NCBI GenBank assembly: GCA_030068145.1
Contig: JAPJBO010000767.1
Span: forward strand, 45,412-109,411
Reading direction: 5' to 3'
Length of the DNA stretch: 64,000 nucleotides
Source of the DNA: Diplonema papillatum
Lineage: Eukaryota; Euglenozoa; Diplonemea; Diplonemida; Diplonemidae
Position 1 is the first letter of the stretch, and every line of letters starts with the position of its first letter. The notes below the pieces were generated by a model. The model ran no database searches. It was given only the letters and a program-made list of their open reading frames with translations, and was not told the origin of the DNA. Below, piece by piece: positions 31,275-41,474 of this stretch. A program made the translations under genes and the position numbers.

Positions 31275-32300
31275 AAACGGATCCGTTGGAAATCGGATTG
31301 GTCGGATCGAAAAAGTCGGACCAGTCCGATTCCGTCCGATTTTCCGATTTTTCCGGTCTGGAGAACTGACTGGTTTAATCCGGGCGTCCGCTGTGCCACC
31401 TGAACCTCCGCGCCTTCCTTCCTTGTCTTGTGGTGCTTTCGCCTTGTTTTCGCATTCTGCGGCCATTATTCCAGCCTAACCGGGCATCCGACCAGTTTTT
31501 TCCGGATTTTCCGGAGCGTTTCGGGGCCGCCGGAGAGGGGGTTGGCTTTCAGTTTTGACCTCCGTTTTTTCGGCCAAGGTGGGTCATCTATGGGTCTTTT
31601 ACCTGGTTAAAGCACAGTGTTCGCATTTCCGACGCGACGGAAAGCAAACGGCGTTCGATCTACATACATAAGTGACACCTTAACAGGATGTTGTCGACAA
31701 CGAACAAGCATTTTAAGAAAATGTTAAAGATAAAGCCCAAACTGCGCGCTTAACCACGGGTAAGACGTACGACTTAGACCCTTATAAAGCTGAACGCACC
31801 TGCAGAATAACACGAAACGCCTCTGTATAAACCCCCGTTTAAGCCACATCGCTATGCTGGCAGTACGGTTGAGCATTGAGGTCTTTAAAGTGCAAGTGCC
31901 ATCAAGGCAGGCGAGCACTGTTCACGGGCTAGTGCTACTTTATGACGTCGTCCGTCGGGAGAGTCGACGATGATGAGGATGAGGGCAAACTGGTCATTTC
32001 CGCGTTGGCTGTTTCCGGGTCGGTGGCGGGGAAGATGTCAGACATGCCCTTTCCTGGGCGTGCGTCGTGGTGTTCGCGGCCTGCCGCGATCGCTTCGTTC
32101 TTCGTGTCATCCCTGATGCTGGCTTCGAGGACTCCTGCAGGAGGTGGCTTCAGGGGTTGAGCATAGAAGGGGAAACAGAACGGGGAGATCTTGTTTTAGG
32201 AGATGTCTGTGGGTAGATGCTTGAAGAAGGGTCAAAAAAAGGAGGCCATCAAACGCAAGCAGGGACGTGTTTTGGCAACCGACCCGAGAGAGAGAGAAGG
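31275..32300. other. No gene recognised
   Basis: Begins with short CCGATT/TCGGA words (31285-31350), which form small inverted repeats. Otherwise only short overlapping frames. Confidence 0.4.
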
Positions 32301-32307
32301 AGAGGGA

Positions 32308-33250
32308 TCAAGAAGCTCCAGACGAGCTTGTCCACGGTGGTCCTGGCGTGTGGGGGGTGGACCTCCGCTCCCGAAAACCCGTATTGTTCGGGCGGATTCA
32401 TTTTGCAGGCTCATGTCCTTTGACGGCACGGGGTGGTATCGGGATTTGTATCCTTCATGGCACAAGGAGTGTCTAGTGGTCTCGCTCGTGTTTGCCGTTT
32501 AACTTATCTTGTGTGAGGGCAGCAACGCGGCCGGTCCAAATAAGCCCGAGGTAAGAAGTTGTAGACTAACTTGTACCGAGATGGCCCTGGCGTGCGGGGT
32601 GGACCTCCCCTCCCGAAAAACCGTAGGATTCATGTTGCAGGCTCATGTCCTTTACGGCACGGGGTACAAGGAGTGTTTAGTGGTCCAGCTCGTGTTTGCC
32701 GTTTTACTTTTCTTCTTTTTCAGGGTACAAACGCGGCCGGTCCAAATAAGCCCGAGGCAAGAAGTTGTAGACTAACTTGTACCGAGGTGGCCCTGGCGTG
32801 CGGGGGTGGACCTCCTCTCCCGAAAACCCGTAGGATTCATGTTGCAGGCTCATGTCCTTACGGCACGGGGTGGTATCGGGATTTGTATCTTTCATGGCAC
32901 AGGGAGTGTTTAGTGGTCTAGCTCGTGTTTGCCGTTTTACTTATCTTGTTTTTGAGGGCAGCAACGCGGCCGGTCCAAATAAGCCCGAGGTAAGAAGTTG
33001 TAGACTAACTTGTACCGAGGTGGCCCTGGCGTGCGGGGGTGGACCTCCCCTCCCGAAAAACCGTAGGATTCATGTTGCGGGCTCACGTCCTTTTACGGCA
33101 TGGAGTGATATCGGGATTTGTATCTTCCATGGCCCAAAATAGTGGCCGGTCCAGCTCGGATTGCCGTTTCTACCATCTTGTTAAGCACACGAGCGTGGTA
33201 GGTTTGAGGGCAGCAACGCGGCCGGTCTTAATAAGCCTGAGGTTAGACGG
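32308..33250 (+). repeat. Satellite of about 200-240 bp units, four to five copies
   Basis: Units contain CTTGTACCGAGGTGGCCCTG, TGGACCTCC(C/G)CTCCCGAAAA, GGATTCATGTTGCAGGCTCA and GCAACGCGGCCGGTCC, starting near 32312, 32553, 32757, 32993 and 33233. Units differ by indels around TTTACTTATCTTG. Frames across them are repeat translations. Confidence 0.85.
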
Positions 33251-33328
33251 ACTTGTACCGATGTGGCCGTGGGGTGGACCTGTTGGTGAGGTACAAAACA
33301 CTACACCCCGTCCTCAAGTGGTTCCTGT

Positions 33329-33690
33329 CTTGCCAGCAAGCACAGCGAGCGCAGTAGAGTCTGAGGACCGCAGCGCGGCTGGTGTACAGCTGCCACGCTG
33401 TCTTGCCAGCAAGCACAGCGATCGCAGCAGAGTCTGGGAACCGCAGCGCGGCTGGTGTACAGCTGCCACGCTGTCTTGCCAGCAAGCACAGCAAGCGCAG
33501 CAGAGTCTGAGGACCGCAGCGCGGCTGGTGTACAGCTGCCACGCTGTCTTGCCAGCAAGCACAGCAAGCGCAGCAGAGTCTGAGGACCGCAGCGCGGCTG
33601 GTGTACAGCTGCCACGCTGTCTTGCCAGCATGCACAGCGAACGCAGCAGAGTCTGAGCACCGCAGCGCGGCTGGTGTACAGCTGCCACTT
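33329..33690 (+). repeat. 73-bp satellite, five copies
   Basis: Unit starts at 33329, 33402, 33475, 33548 and 33621 (CTTGCCAGCAAGCACAGC...). The period is not a multiple of three, yet the minus strand stays open in several frames because the unit lacks stops. Units are over 90% alike by eye. Confidence 0.9.
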
Positions 33691-33943
33691 TTTACCGTAC
33701 TGGATGAGGTATCGTATCCTCGAGCTTATCAGGCGAACCTCACCAGCGTGAAGTGAACGGTACACTGAAAAACAGCGACTGCTGGGGTACCGTAATTAGG
33801 TGCTTGTCTCGATATCAGACTAGTAGTGTCAATCCTGATGCCGCAGGGGGGTCAGAACAACGTTCGCAAGTCGCGGTGGCTGCCCCTCCCCTTGGTTATC
33901 AAGGGGCCATTGTGACGCCTGCCCGCCAGCCAACTCCGTAGGC

Positions 33944-34342
33944 TTACCCCCCTAGGTTCCCCTCAGGGCACGCAGTTTTTTGAAGAGCTTCGAGGCGCGG
34001 CCCGCGACGTCGGCCGGGGTTCCCGTCCCCACTGTCCTCTTCGTCGTCGGACGGCTCCCTCGAGGCCTTGCGAGGTGGTGCTTGCACACGCGCCAGCACG
34101 TCTGCATTGGTCGTCACCCCGTGGCTCTGGCGCAACGACTCCACCCAGTCGTCAACCGACTCAGGCAACACAGCAGCAGCAGGAGGAAGGTCACGGCGAG
34201 GCGGCTCGTCTCCCGCAGTAGAAGAGTCCCGGCAGATCGTGAGCCGATGCAGATTTATTTGGTGTCGCCACTCTCGGTCCTGCTCGAGGGGCTTGCCGGT
34301 GCTGGTGCGCGGCTCAAACCGACACGTTCCCCAATGTAACAA
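33944..34342 (-). pseudogene. Gag-like fragment
   Basis: A 132-residue frame with PESVDDWVESLRQSHGVTTN then ADVLARVQAPPRKASREPSD and an acidic/basic tail (DEEDSGDGNPGRRRGPRLEA). Composition and GC resemble the gag-like region at 627-2556, and like that region its start abuts a MITE family 1 copy. No direct sequence match to it is evident. Low confidence that this is the same element type. Confidence 0.3.
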
Positions 34343-34345
34343 AAT

Positions 34346-34640
34346 ACTCGAGGGACTGCCTTGGGCTCACTTCGGCGAAGGCTAGAGGAGGGAGAACCCA
34401 ACACAACTACACAAATTGGGTCTTTTTTGTTGAACGCTTACGTCCGTCACGAAACCCAGATTTACCTGTGTTTTCATGTGGGCTACATGTACCTCCTTAA
34501 GATTTGGAATACTGTTGCGATAGTGGGGAGTCACCGGCATGCCGATGAGTACCACAGCCTTTGAGATTTCGCAACTGGCAATCTCCTCAAGTATCCTCTA
34601 CAAAGCAGGTGCTTATACGAAAAAAGAAAACGTCACGTCT
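34346..34640 (+). mobile_element. MITE family 1 with internal insertion
   Basis: Left end AAAATACTCGAGGGACTGCC and right end GGCAATCTCCTCAAGTATCC followed by CTCTACAAAGCAGGTGCTTA. The middle contains GATAGTGGGGAGTCACCGGC, not found in the 35.5-kb copy. The same insertion is at 42570-42620, so these two copies form a subfamily. Confidence 0.75.
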
Positions 34641-34644
34641 GATA

Positions 34645-35480
34645 TAGGCAATTGTTGAGGGCGTGAATGCGTTCGACTTTCGCTCTCCAAAGGCAGGAGG
34701 TGAATTGCCCCGATTAGCCCCGTGTAAGCCTACACTGGGTATATTTTCGCAGACCAACCACAACGGTGCCACAACAAATGTGGCTGCAGTGCACCCGCAG
34801 GCAGAACAGCGTTCCAGTGAGCCCGTGGTACGGGAGACCAGGATTTTCCTGAGGTTACCTGATCTTGTTGGCACCAAGATTTCGCAGGCTACGCCTGGAA
34901 TCAGCCTCTGCGCAATCAATGAACCGTCGGATTGCGTGCGATCAAGAGTCCGTGACACTGCACCAGCATCGCGAACACCGCTGCCTGAAGCACGCGAAGA
35001 TGGATACAACATCCTGCAGAAACACCGGTTGTGGTGATCAGCCTAGTTTATAGCACAAATCTCAAATCAATTCGGGCTCTTGTTGCGTTAGGCTAACTTA
35101 GGGGGGTGTATCTATGAAACAATTCACAACCGGCACAAACCGCCGTGGCCAATGCGGAGGACTGCAACAAAACGTGGCAGCTCGCCGCAAAGGTGACGGA
35201 ACGGTCTCCATTCATACTGGGAGGCGAGGATGTCTTCGTAAGGATGCAGAATCGTGGTCAACTTGCCCCGGTTGGGGAGGTTGGCAGCACGTCAGGGTGG
35301 TCTGTGATTTCGGCCATTTTCCACATACCTTACTTTAACGGCAGGCCCTCCTCAGTATGGTGCCGTAGTAGGTGACTGTCTGTCTTAGTACCGTATGACC
35401 GTCTCTTTTCGTGTAATTATGGGTGCTGCTTATGGTTTGCGCAAGTTCTTGTAGAATCGGCGATACGTTGGCAGGGGGGT
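34645..35480. other. No gene recognised
   Basis: Frames at 34663-35037 and 35114-35375 have ordinary composition but no recognisable domain and overlap other frames. No repeat was identified. Confidence 0.35.
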
Positions 35481-35488
35481 GTTCGCAC

Positions 35489-35716
35489 AAAATACTCGAG
35501 GGACTGCCTTGTGCTCATTTCGAAGGAGGCTAGAGGGGGGAAAACAATACAACTACAAAAGTGGGTCTTTTTTGTTGAACGCTTACGCCCGCCACTAAAC
35601 CCAGAATGGCCTGTGTGTGGCCTGTGTTTCGTGTGGGCTACAGCACATTTACCTCCTTTGATCTATCGCAACTGGCAGTCTCCTCAAGCATTTCCTACAA
35701 AGCAGGTGCTTATACA
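35489..35716 (+). mobile_element. MITE family 1, most complete copy
   Basis: Ends AAATACTCGAGGGACTGCC and GGCAGTCTCCTCAAGCATTT are imperfect inverted repeats of about 19-20 bp. Inside are GTTGAACGCTTACGCCCGCC, TTTCGTGTGGGCTACAGCAC and TTTACCTCCTTTGATCTATC. About 200 bp, non-coding. CCTACAAAGCAGGTGCTTAT outside the right end travels with every copy, so the true right boundary may lie beyond the inverted repeat. Confidence 0.8.
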
Positions 35717-35983
35717 AAAAAGAACCAAAAGACGAGACGGTACGGCTAAGTGGTGGCGGCGGCGAAAGACGGCGGGATATACGGGCGAACGAGAGGGAGC
35801 AACACAAACAAACATTACCGGAACTGACCTACTGCCGATATCGCAAATGTAAATCGCACCCCGAAGTGGAAAATGGCAGAGGTGCGGGCTGTGTCTACGC
35901 GCGGATGCTTAGACGTCGAGAGTGACAAAGCGAGGTTGAAGCGTGCGGGCATTGAACCACACGCCGGGCGCAAACGTCGCAAA

Positions 35984-36195
35984 TAATACTCGGGGGGCTG
36001 CCTTGCGCTTATTGAGACGGGGATCAAACAACGCAACTACAAAAAGTGGGTCTTTTTTTTTGTTGAATGCTTACGCCCGCCACTGAACCCAGATTTACCT
36101 GTGTTTCGTGGGGGCTGCTGCACATTTTACTTCTCTTCGAGATTTCGCAACGGGCAGTCTCCTCAAGTATTTCCGACAAAGCAGGTGCCTGTATA
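35984..36195 (+). mobile_element. MITE family 1, interrupted by hAT insertion
   Basis: Left end AATAATACTCGGGGGGCTGC and right end GGCAGTCTCCTCAAGTATTT. The usual downstream phrase GCAGGTGCTTATAC is cut after GCAGGTGCC by the hAT-like element that starts at 36196. Confidence 0.75.
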
Positions 36196-36767
36196 CAGGG
36201 TTTTTTCTGGGGTGGGCTGGAGTGGGGATTTTCCCCACTCCAGATTCTTGGCGAAAATCTGAGTGGGCTGGAGTGGGTTTTGTTTTTCTGTTCATTGCAG
36301 CATCGCCAGAAAAGCTGCGACCCCACATCGCAACGCAATCGCTCCAGAAGTGCGAAAAAAGGGGCAGAAAAAAGAAGAGAAAGGAAGAAAGAAAAAAAGA
36401 CGAGACAGGCAGGAAATGCAGCACGTGTTGACAACCAACGACGAGACCCACCTGAGAGAGTACAGAACGAGCCCCTGTGCGGCGCCGACGAAAACGAGAT
36501 GACACTGGAGGAGGTTCTCAACGGCTTCGTAATAGGTACCAGGAACCGGGATGACAAGGCGGCAGAACGGGCATCGTGGCAACCAACAAAGACCTGCAAA
36601 TCGGTACCCGACGACTACGCAAAATCGCCATCCCACCACACCTTGTCAAAAGGGTGGGCATCAGCCGAAACTACCAACATAAAGGAAAAGAAATGGTGCG
36701 GGTGTGAAGACAAACAATAACAACATAAAAAACGACGGACTGACGTTCATCGTCGGAAACACAAACA

Positions 36768-37574
36768 ATGTCGCGGCAGGGAACACTTGCAGGGTTTTTT
36801 ACGCCACTCAAACGTAAGCGCGAGGACTCGACAGGCGATGAGGCCACAGAGACACCACCAACCCAACAAGGTGATCCACCTTCTCAGCCGACACCTGAAG
36901 TACAGCCACCGACACAACCCCCTCCTGGACCACTTCAAGCTCAGCCACCTGCCTCTGAACGCCAAGTCCCAGCAAACCAGCAGATCCTCCATAACTACAT
37001 GGCTTGGTCGGCAGTGTTGTTGGAAGAGCAAGGAAAACTGCGGGGTTTGACGTGGAAGAGAACAGGGATCGGGTACCTCAAGAAAGCTGATTTCATGGCT
37101 CGAGTCCAGGAACACGACAAAGGACCGAAACGTCAGCAGCAGGCCACGCAGCAAGCACCACTGCCCGACGCCGACAAAGCATCCGAGGGCTACGACTCCG
37201 CCGCCTCGCAGGCTTCGAGAACGTCGCAGAGCTCAAAGAAGTGGCACACGAAGGTGAGCAAAAAGCAGCTGCGGTGTCAGTTTCCAGGGGTCACTGACGA
37301 CGTTCTTTGGGCGGGAAAAGCAGAAGGAGAGGAGGGTTTTGAGTGGAGTGCAGAACCGAAGACATTCATACCGGTGTCGGAACGAACTGTGCCTCCGCAC
37401 GAAAGAGCGGCAGCAAGAAAGAAGAAAGAGACGAAGGACCCTGTTCAACCTATCGCTTCGTATGAGCAGTGGGATCTTGAGGTCTCGCGGTTATTGGATC
37501 AGAGCGTTGTTGTTGAAGACTCTTTGACCCAAAGTACGCGTTCGGACACGACTGCGATAGTGATGCAGCATTGA
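36768..37574 (+). CDS. hAT element N-terminal protein with PIP-box
   Basis: 268 residues starting MSRQGTLAGFFTPLKRKRED. Residues 4-11 (QGTLAGFF) fit the PCNA-interacting consensus QxxLxxFF exactly and are followed by a basic KRKR stretch, the layout of PIP-boxes in replication and repair proteins. Residues 30-70 are Pro/Gln-rich. A helical part (QQILHNYMAWSAVLLEEQGK) and KKQLRCQFPGVTDDVLWAG come later. No complete BED finger or DDE core is present, so the catalytic middle of a hAT transposase appears deleted. The last 20 residues overlap the next coding block in a different frame, implying a frameshift or intron. Binding to the sliding clamp is inferred from the motif. Confidence 0.6.
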   Translation: MSRQGTLAGFFTPLKRKREDSTGDEATETPPTQQGDPPSQPTPEVQPPTQPPPGPLQAQPPASERQVPANQQILHNYMAWSAVLLEEQGKLRGLTWKRTGIGYLKKADFMARVQEHDKGPKRQQQATQQAPLPDADKASEGYDSAASQASRTSQSSKKWHTKVSKKQLRCQFPGVTDDVLWAGKAEGEEGFEWSAEPKTFIPVSERTVPPHERAAARKKKETKDPVQPIASYEQWDLEVSRLLDQSVVVEDSLTQSTRSDTTAIVMQH

Positions 37575-38071
37575 TCGACACTTTCGTTGAACACTTCACA
37601 ACGTGCAAAACGGTCCAAGTGACAGGAAAAGAGGACAGACATTTCCAGCCGATGTGGAGTGCTGCCCAGGGTCGGGGTGTGAAGCACGAGCTACCCCAAT
37701 TGCTCAAGACCATTCAGATGACCAAGGAAAGGTGCACAGATCCCGAGGCTTTCAGCTTTCAGGATGCCTTGCTTTATGCCATGAAGCACGAGGCGCAAGC
37801 ACTCCCACGTGCAGTCTCCGCCATGCGGTTGGTCGCCACTTATCCCTCAGGGACGAGTGCTGTTGAGCGATCATTCAGTGTTCTCAAAGACACCCTGGAT
37901 CTTTTAAGGAACCGGCTCACGAGCGGACATTTGGATATGATCCTGCGCATCCGTATCGAGGGTCCACCAGAGCTTTCGATGGTCTTTTTGGAGAAGGTTG
38001 TTGACCGTTTTGTCGAGATGGTCCCGAGCCGTCGCCTAAACTTTGTGCAGGCGAAGGCCAATTCTGCATAG
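37517..38071 (+). CDS. hAT transposase C-terminal dimerisation domain
   Basis: Open from 37517 with no ATG at its start. It reads LFDPKYAFGHDCDSDAALID and continues to the hallmark hAT C-terminal block: LPRAVSAMRLVATYPSGTSA, then VERSFSVLKDTLDLLRNRLT and SGHLDMILRIR. VERSFS followed by a helix and RNRL is diagnostic of hAT dimerisation regions. It lies one frame away from the preceding ORF and overlaps it by about 57 bases; the two probably form one protein by splicing or were one gene before a frameshift. The DDE catalytic core and BED zinc finger are missing, so the element likely depends on a transposase elsewhere. The reading frame is intact, hinting at recent loss or retained use. Confidence 0.75.
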   Translation, partial: RLFDPKYAFGHDCDSDAALIDTFVEHFTTCKTVQVTGKEDRHFQPMWSAAQGRGVKHELPQLLKTIQMTKERCTDPEAFSFQDALLYAMKHEAQALPRAVSAMRLVATYPSGTSAVERSFSVLKDTLDLLRNRLTSGHLDMILRIRIEGPPELSMVFLEKVVDRFVEMVPSRRLNFVQAKANSA

Positions 38072-38371
38072 TGGGATCTGTCCCAGGTTGTTCCACGACT
38101 ATCATTCCTAAATGCAGCACCCGTTTTTTTGTGGCACAACCCTCGTTCACTCCCTTCCTGCTGTGGCAACTGAACCCATGTGAAGACAACGAACTAACCG
38201 GCCTAATAGGCACCAGGAGAACGTCGAACTAAGCTGCCTTGGGGGAAAAGCCCGCAGCCAGCACCACAAAGCGCAATTTGCGTGGATTGCTTGGCAATTC
38301 GGCTCTGAAAACGCGTCGAAAAGTTTCCCCACTCCAGCTCGAAAATTTGAAATCCTAGAAAAAACCCTGTG

Positions 38372-40200
38372 TACACAAAAAATAAGACGCGTCACCGGCT
38401 AACCACGGTTGAAACCGAATATGATGAGGGTAGCGGATTGTTTTTCGTTGAACGCCTGGACTCTTGGTACAGGGAGCAAGGAAACGCCGTGGATGGCCTG
38501 TGACGCGTTCATATTTCCTCCAACGTTGCATGTTTGGTAAAAAGAAAAAGTTGCTGTAGTTTTTCCGACGCCAAAGGGAGTGTAGACCTGGAACCGGGCT
38601 ACAAAACCACAGAGACAACACTGCGGGTTTGCGACGTTTTTCTCGTTACGAGCGCTATTCGTAAATTAAAAGGTCTACACGGGTTGCAGGTCAACCATAG
38701 CTGATATTTTTCGCAAGCATTTGCTGCGGTAGAGAAGCGTTGGCAGACTACGGTTCGGTCGGCCCTTCCCGACCAGCTCCATTTTGCTGCGTCGCCACAC
38801 TTGCTACCCAGGTGTTGGACTGCGGAACGTGTGCCACTGCGTTCGGGGGTTAACTCGTCCTCAGGCGCCGTCGGTGCACATGCCCTGAACACGTGCGTTT
38901 TTCATCCACTTCGAGGGGGGGTACAAATACATGGCGTGACTGATCTTCCAAAAGAAAACGGAGGCTGTATCTGGCTAAAAAAGCAATCAAGAATATCGAT
39001 CGCACTCCGCTCAGCCGGACGTACGTGTCCGGACTAGTCAAGAATGTGAAGCTGAACAATTTGGGGGGTTGCTCTCAAGTATTTCCTACATAGCAGGTGC
39101 TTACCACCTGCAACGCAGCAAGCAGCGCCTTGGTCGTTCGCCGCCTACCCGAACAATTCGTCCCAGGCTATCACCCTACCAAGCACACCAGATCACCACA
39201 ACCAAAGTCTTCACGCTCCCAGGCTACCACCCTGCCAAGCACACCAGATCACCACAACCAAAGCCTTCACGCTTTGGCTGGTGCCGCCAACCGATGGGAC
39301 GCCCAAGTTTCGCTGGATTACAACGTAATTCAACGACTCCGCCGCCCTCCGTTCTCGTTGCTTCCCCGCCCAGTTTCTTACCGACTCTCGCATGCCGCTG
39401 AACGTTCTTCCGCTTGGTGGCTGTACCCCAGTAGCTTAACCAAGCCTTCTTGTCCTCAGAGACCCTATAGTTACTTGACAATGTGGCGTACCACATCTTC
39501 AGAGGTGACCACGGGCTGCTGTGGATACCAACCACGACTTCGGACATTGACTTGAATAGCGGATGTCAAAATGTGTAGAGCCTTGTTTTTCCGTGAAGAT
39601 CCTTGTCAAACCACGCAGAACGTTGTGGGGGGAAGAGGATGCACGGAAAGAACCGGATCACGGAAAGTAACATTACCGTAGAGCTGAGAGTAGAGACGTT
39701 TCTTATATTATTTTGCTCGCGATTGACCTGTTTTCTTTGGGTCTCATCTGCATCGTGAAGGCGTGTCGAAAGTGGACAAGCATGTTTGTGGTCATAAGTT
39801 TCTGATTCTTTCAGTCTCGGGTGCCCCGCGTATTTGCTCTCCAATATCGACCAATGCCAGTGGGTACGTTTGCTGCTGCCATCCTGAGTGTGCAAGCCGT
39901 TTCTCGTTGGCAAAACGAAGGCAACCTGCAACCAGTCTCGAAATCGAGCACCCGGTGGCAGCCACGATGCGGATGGATGCGCTTCTTTGTTTCCAACGGA
40001 GTTGTCAATCCTCTGTTTGTCTGTAAGTAGGAAGCGGTGTCTTGACGCAACTTTCTTCCACGGCGGTGCGTGTGTTAGAGATTGAGTCGTTGCGATAAAT
40101 TGGCATACAGTTCTCATCTACAGCAGAATACGTGAGAGAAGCAAGGGGAGTCACGGGGGACAACCACGCAAGAAGCACCCGGGGTTTCTGAGGCGTTCCC
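38372..40200. other. No gene; short tandem duplication
   Basis: 39162-39273 holds two copies of a 56-bp unit (CCCAGGCTA(T/C)CACCCT then CCAAGCACACCAGATCACCA). The right part of MITE family 1 (CTCTCAAGTATTTCCTACAT and AGCAGGTGCTTA) is at 39070-39105. No supported coding region. Confidence 0.45.
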
Positions 40201-40226
40201 GGGCAAGGGAACTCCTTCTACTTGGC

Positions 40227-40930
40227 CTAACAAAAAGCAGCTGGGTTGCGCGAAGAAGAGGGGGCAAAAGTAGATCTGAACGAAGTTGGAGCTCGAGAAT
40301 CTCGAGCGATTCATTCCGCACGTTACGTCCTATTACAGTTTCTGGACCGTTTCTTCATCTTTTTGACTTTGGGTTTCGTCGTTCTTTGAAGCTTCGTGCC
40401 GCTCCATCCTGCAATAAGGTCTAACAAAAAAGCAGCTGGGTTGCGCGAAGAAGAGGGGGCAAAAGTAGATCTGAACGAAGTTGGAGCTCGAGAATCTCGA
40501 GCGATTCATTCCGCACGTTAGGTCCTATTACAGTTTCTGGACCGTTTCTTCATCTTTTTGACTTTGGGTTTCGTCGTTCTTTGAAGCTTCGTGCCGCTCC
40601 ATCCTGCAATAAGGTCTAACAAAAAAGCAGCTGGGTTGCGCGAAGAAGAGGGGGCAAAAGTAGATCTGAACGAAGTTGGAGCTCGAGAATCTCGAGCGAT
40701 TCATTCCGCACGTTAGGTCCTATTACAGTTTCTGGACCGTTTCTTCATCTTTTTGACTTTGGGTTTCGTCGTTCTTTGAAGCTTCGTGCCGCTCCATCCT
40801 GCAATAAGGTCTAACAAAAAAGCAGCTGGGTTGCGCGAAGAAGAGGGGGCAAAAGTAGATCTGAACGAAGTTGGAGCTCGAGAATCTCGAGCGATTCATT
40901 CCGCACGTTAGGTCCTATTACAGTTTTCTG
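40227..40930 (+). repeat. 195-bp satellite, nearly four identical copies
   Basis: Units start at 40227, 40421, 40616 and 40811. Differences between complete units are few, so amplification is recent. Each unit has a palindrome CTCGAGAATCTCGAG. The last unit decays after 40920 into A/T-rich sequence, with a 26-bp direct repeat ATTTTCCACGTCCACTGACT near 41030-41065. Confidence 0.92.
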
Positions 40931-41069
40931 GCCCGTTTCTTTTTTTTTTCTCCATCTTTTTGAATTTGGGTTTCGCCGTTTCTTTGAAACTTCGTGCTCC
41001 ATTCATTTCAATAACAATATTTTCCACGTCCACTGACTTTTCTAGTATTTTCCACGTCCACTGACTTTC

Positions 41070-41470
41070 TACTCTGCTGGCGGCCACTTTTTTCACGCTG
41101 CAGGAACTTTTTTGAAACCCCGTACTAGTGCACGAGAAACCTTCCAAATTGCCACAACGATCGACCTTGCAACAACTTTCTCTCAGGCAGTGCAGCAGCT
41201 ATTTCGCTGTGCTTCTGGGTTCGCGTTGTTTGCAGCCCCATTCCCTTCAATTTTCAACCCGAACACATTCTGACACTTAGAAGGTCGGAGGAGGGCTGCA
41301 GTTTCTCCTCAGCATTCCACTTCCTCTTCAGGTCATAGCTTCCCCACAAGTTGAAGAGCGCATCTCTTTCCTCCCCCCCAACCGACGGCTTCGGCGGGCC
41401 AAAGCCGTCGCTTGAACGAGCCCACCCAGGGGTGGTTTGCTCGTTCGTGGCAGGGTTTTTAGCGTTTATT
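41070..41470. other. No gene seen
   Basis: AT-rich to mixed sequence between the satellite and the 41.5-kb repeat. A minus-strand frame (41254 upward) has no recognisable content. Confidence 0.35.
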
Positions 41471-41474
41471 CGTT

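Larger units (their letters stand above)
36196..38369 (+). mobile_element. hAT-like DNA transposon, internally deleted
   Basis: Terminal inverted repeats begin CAGGGTTTTTTCTGGGG on the left and, inverted, CAGGGTTTTTTCTAGGATTT on the right; both sides continue with CTGGAGTGGGGA. The CAGGG start is typical of hAT elements. Flanks TGTATA (left) and TGTACA (right) are alike over 6 bp with one mismatch, but a clean 8-bp target duplication is not visible. Subterminal GGGCTGGAGTGGG words repeat at 36211, 36226 (inverted) and 36262. Length is 2174 bp with two coding blocks. Confidence 0.75.

Noticed and set aside
28740-33690. CRISPR array in the tandem repeat regions
   Set aside because: Repeats are directly adjacent or coding without unique spacers, and the DNA is eukaryotic.
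33243-33765. Minus-strand 130-154 residue Cys/Ala-rich proteins
   Set aside because: The 73-bp period shifts frame at each unit, so a conserved protein is not possible.
36095-36720. ORFs on both strands just inside the hAT left end
   Set aside because: They overlap each other and the terminal repeat; Lys/Arg-rich low-complexity text only. A short upstream exon cannot be excluded.
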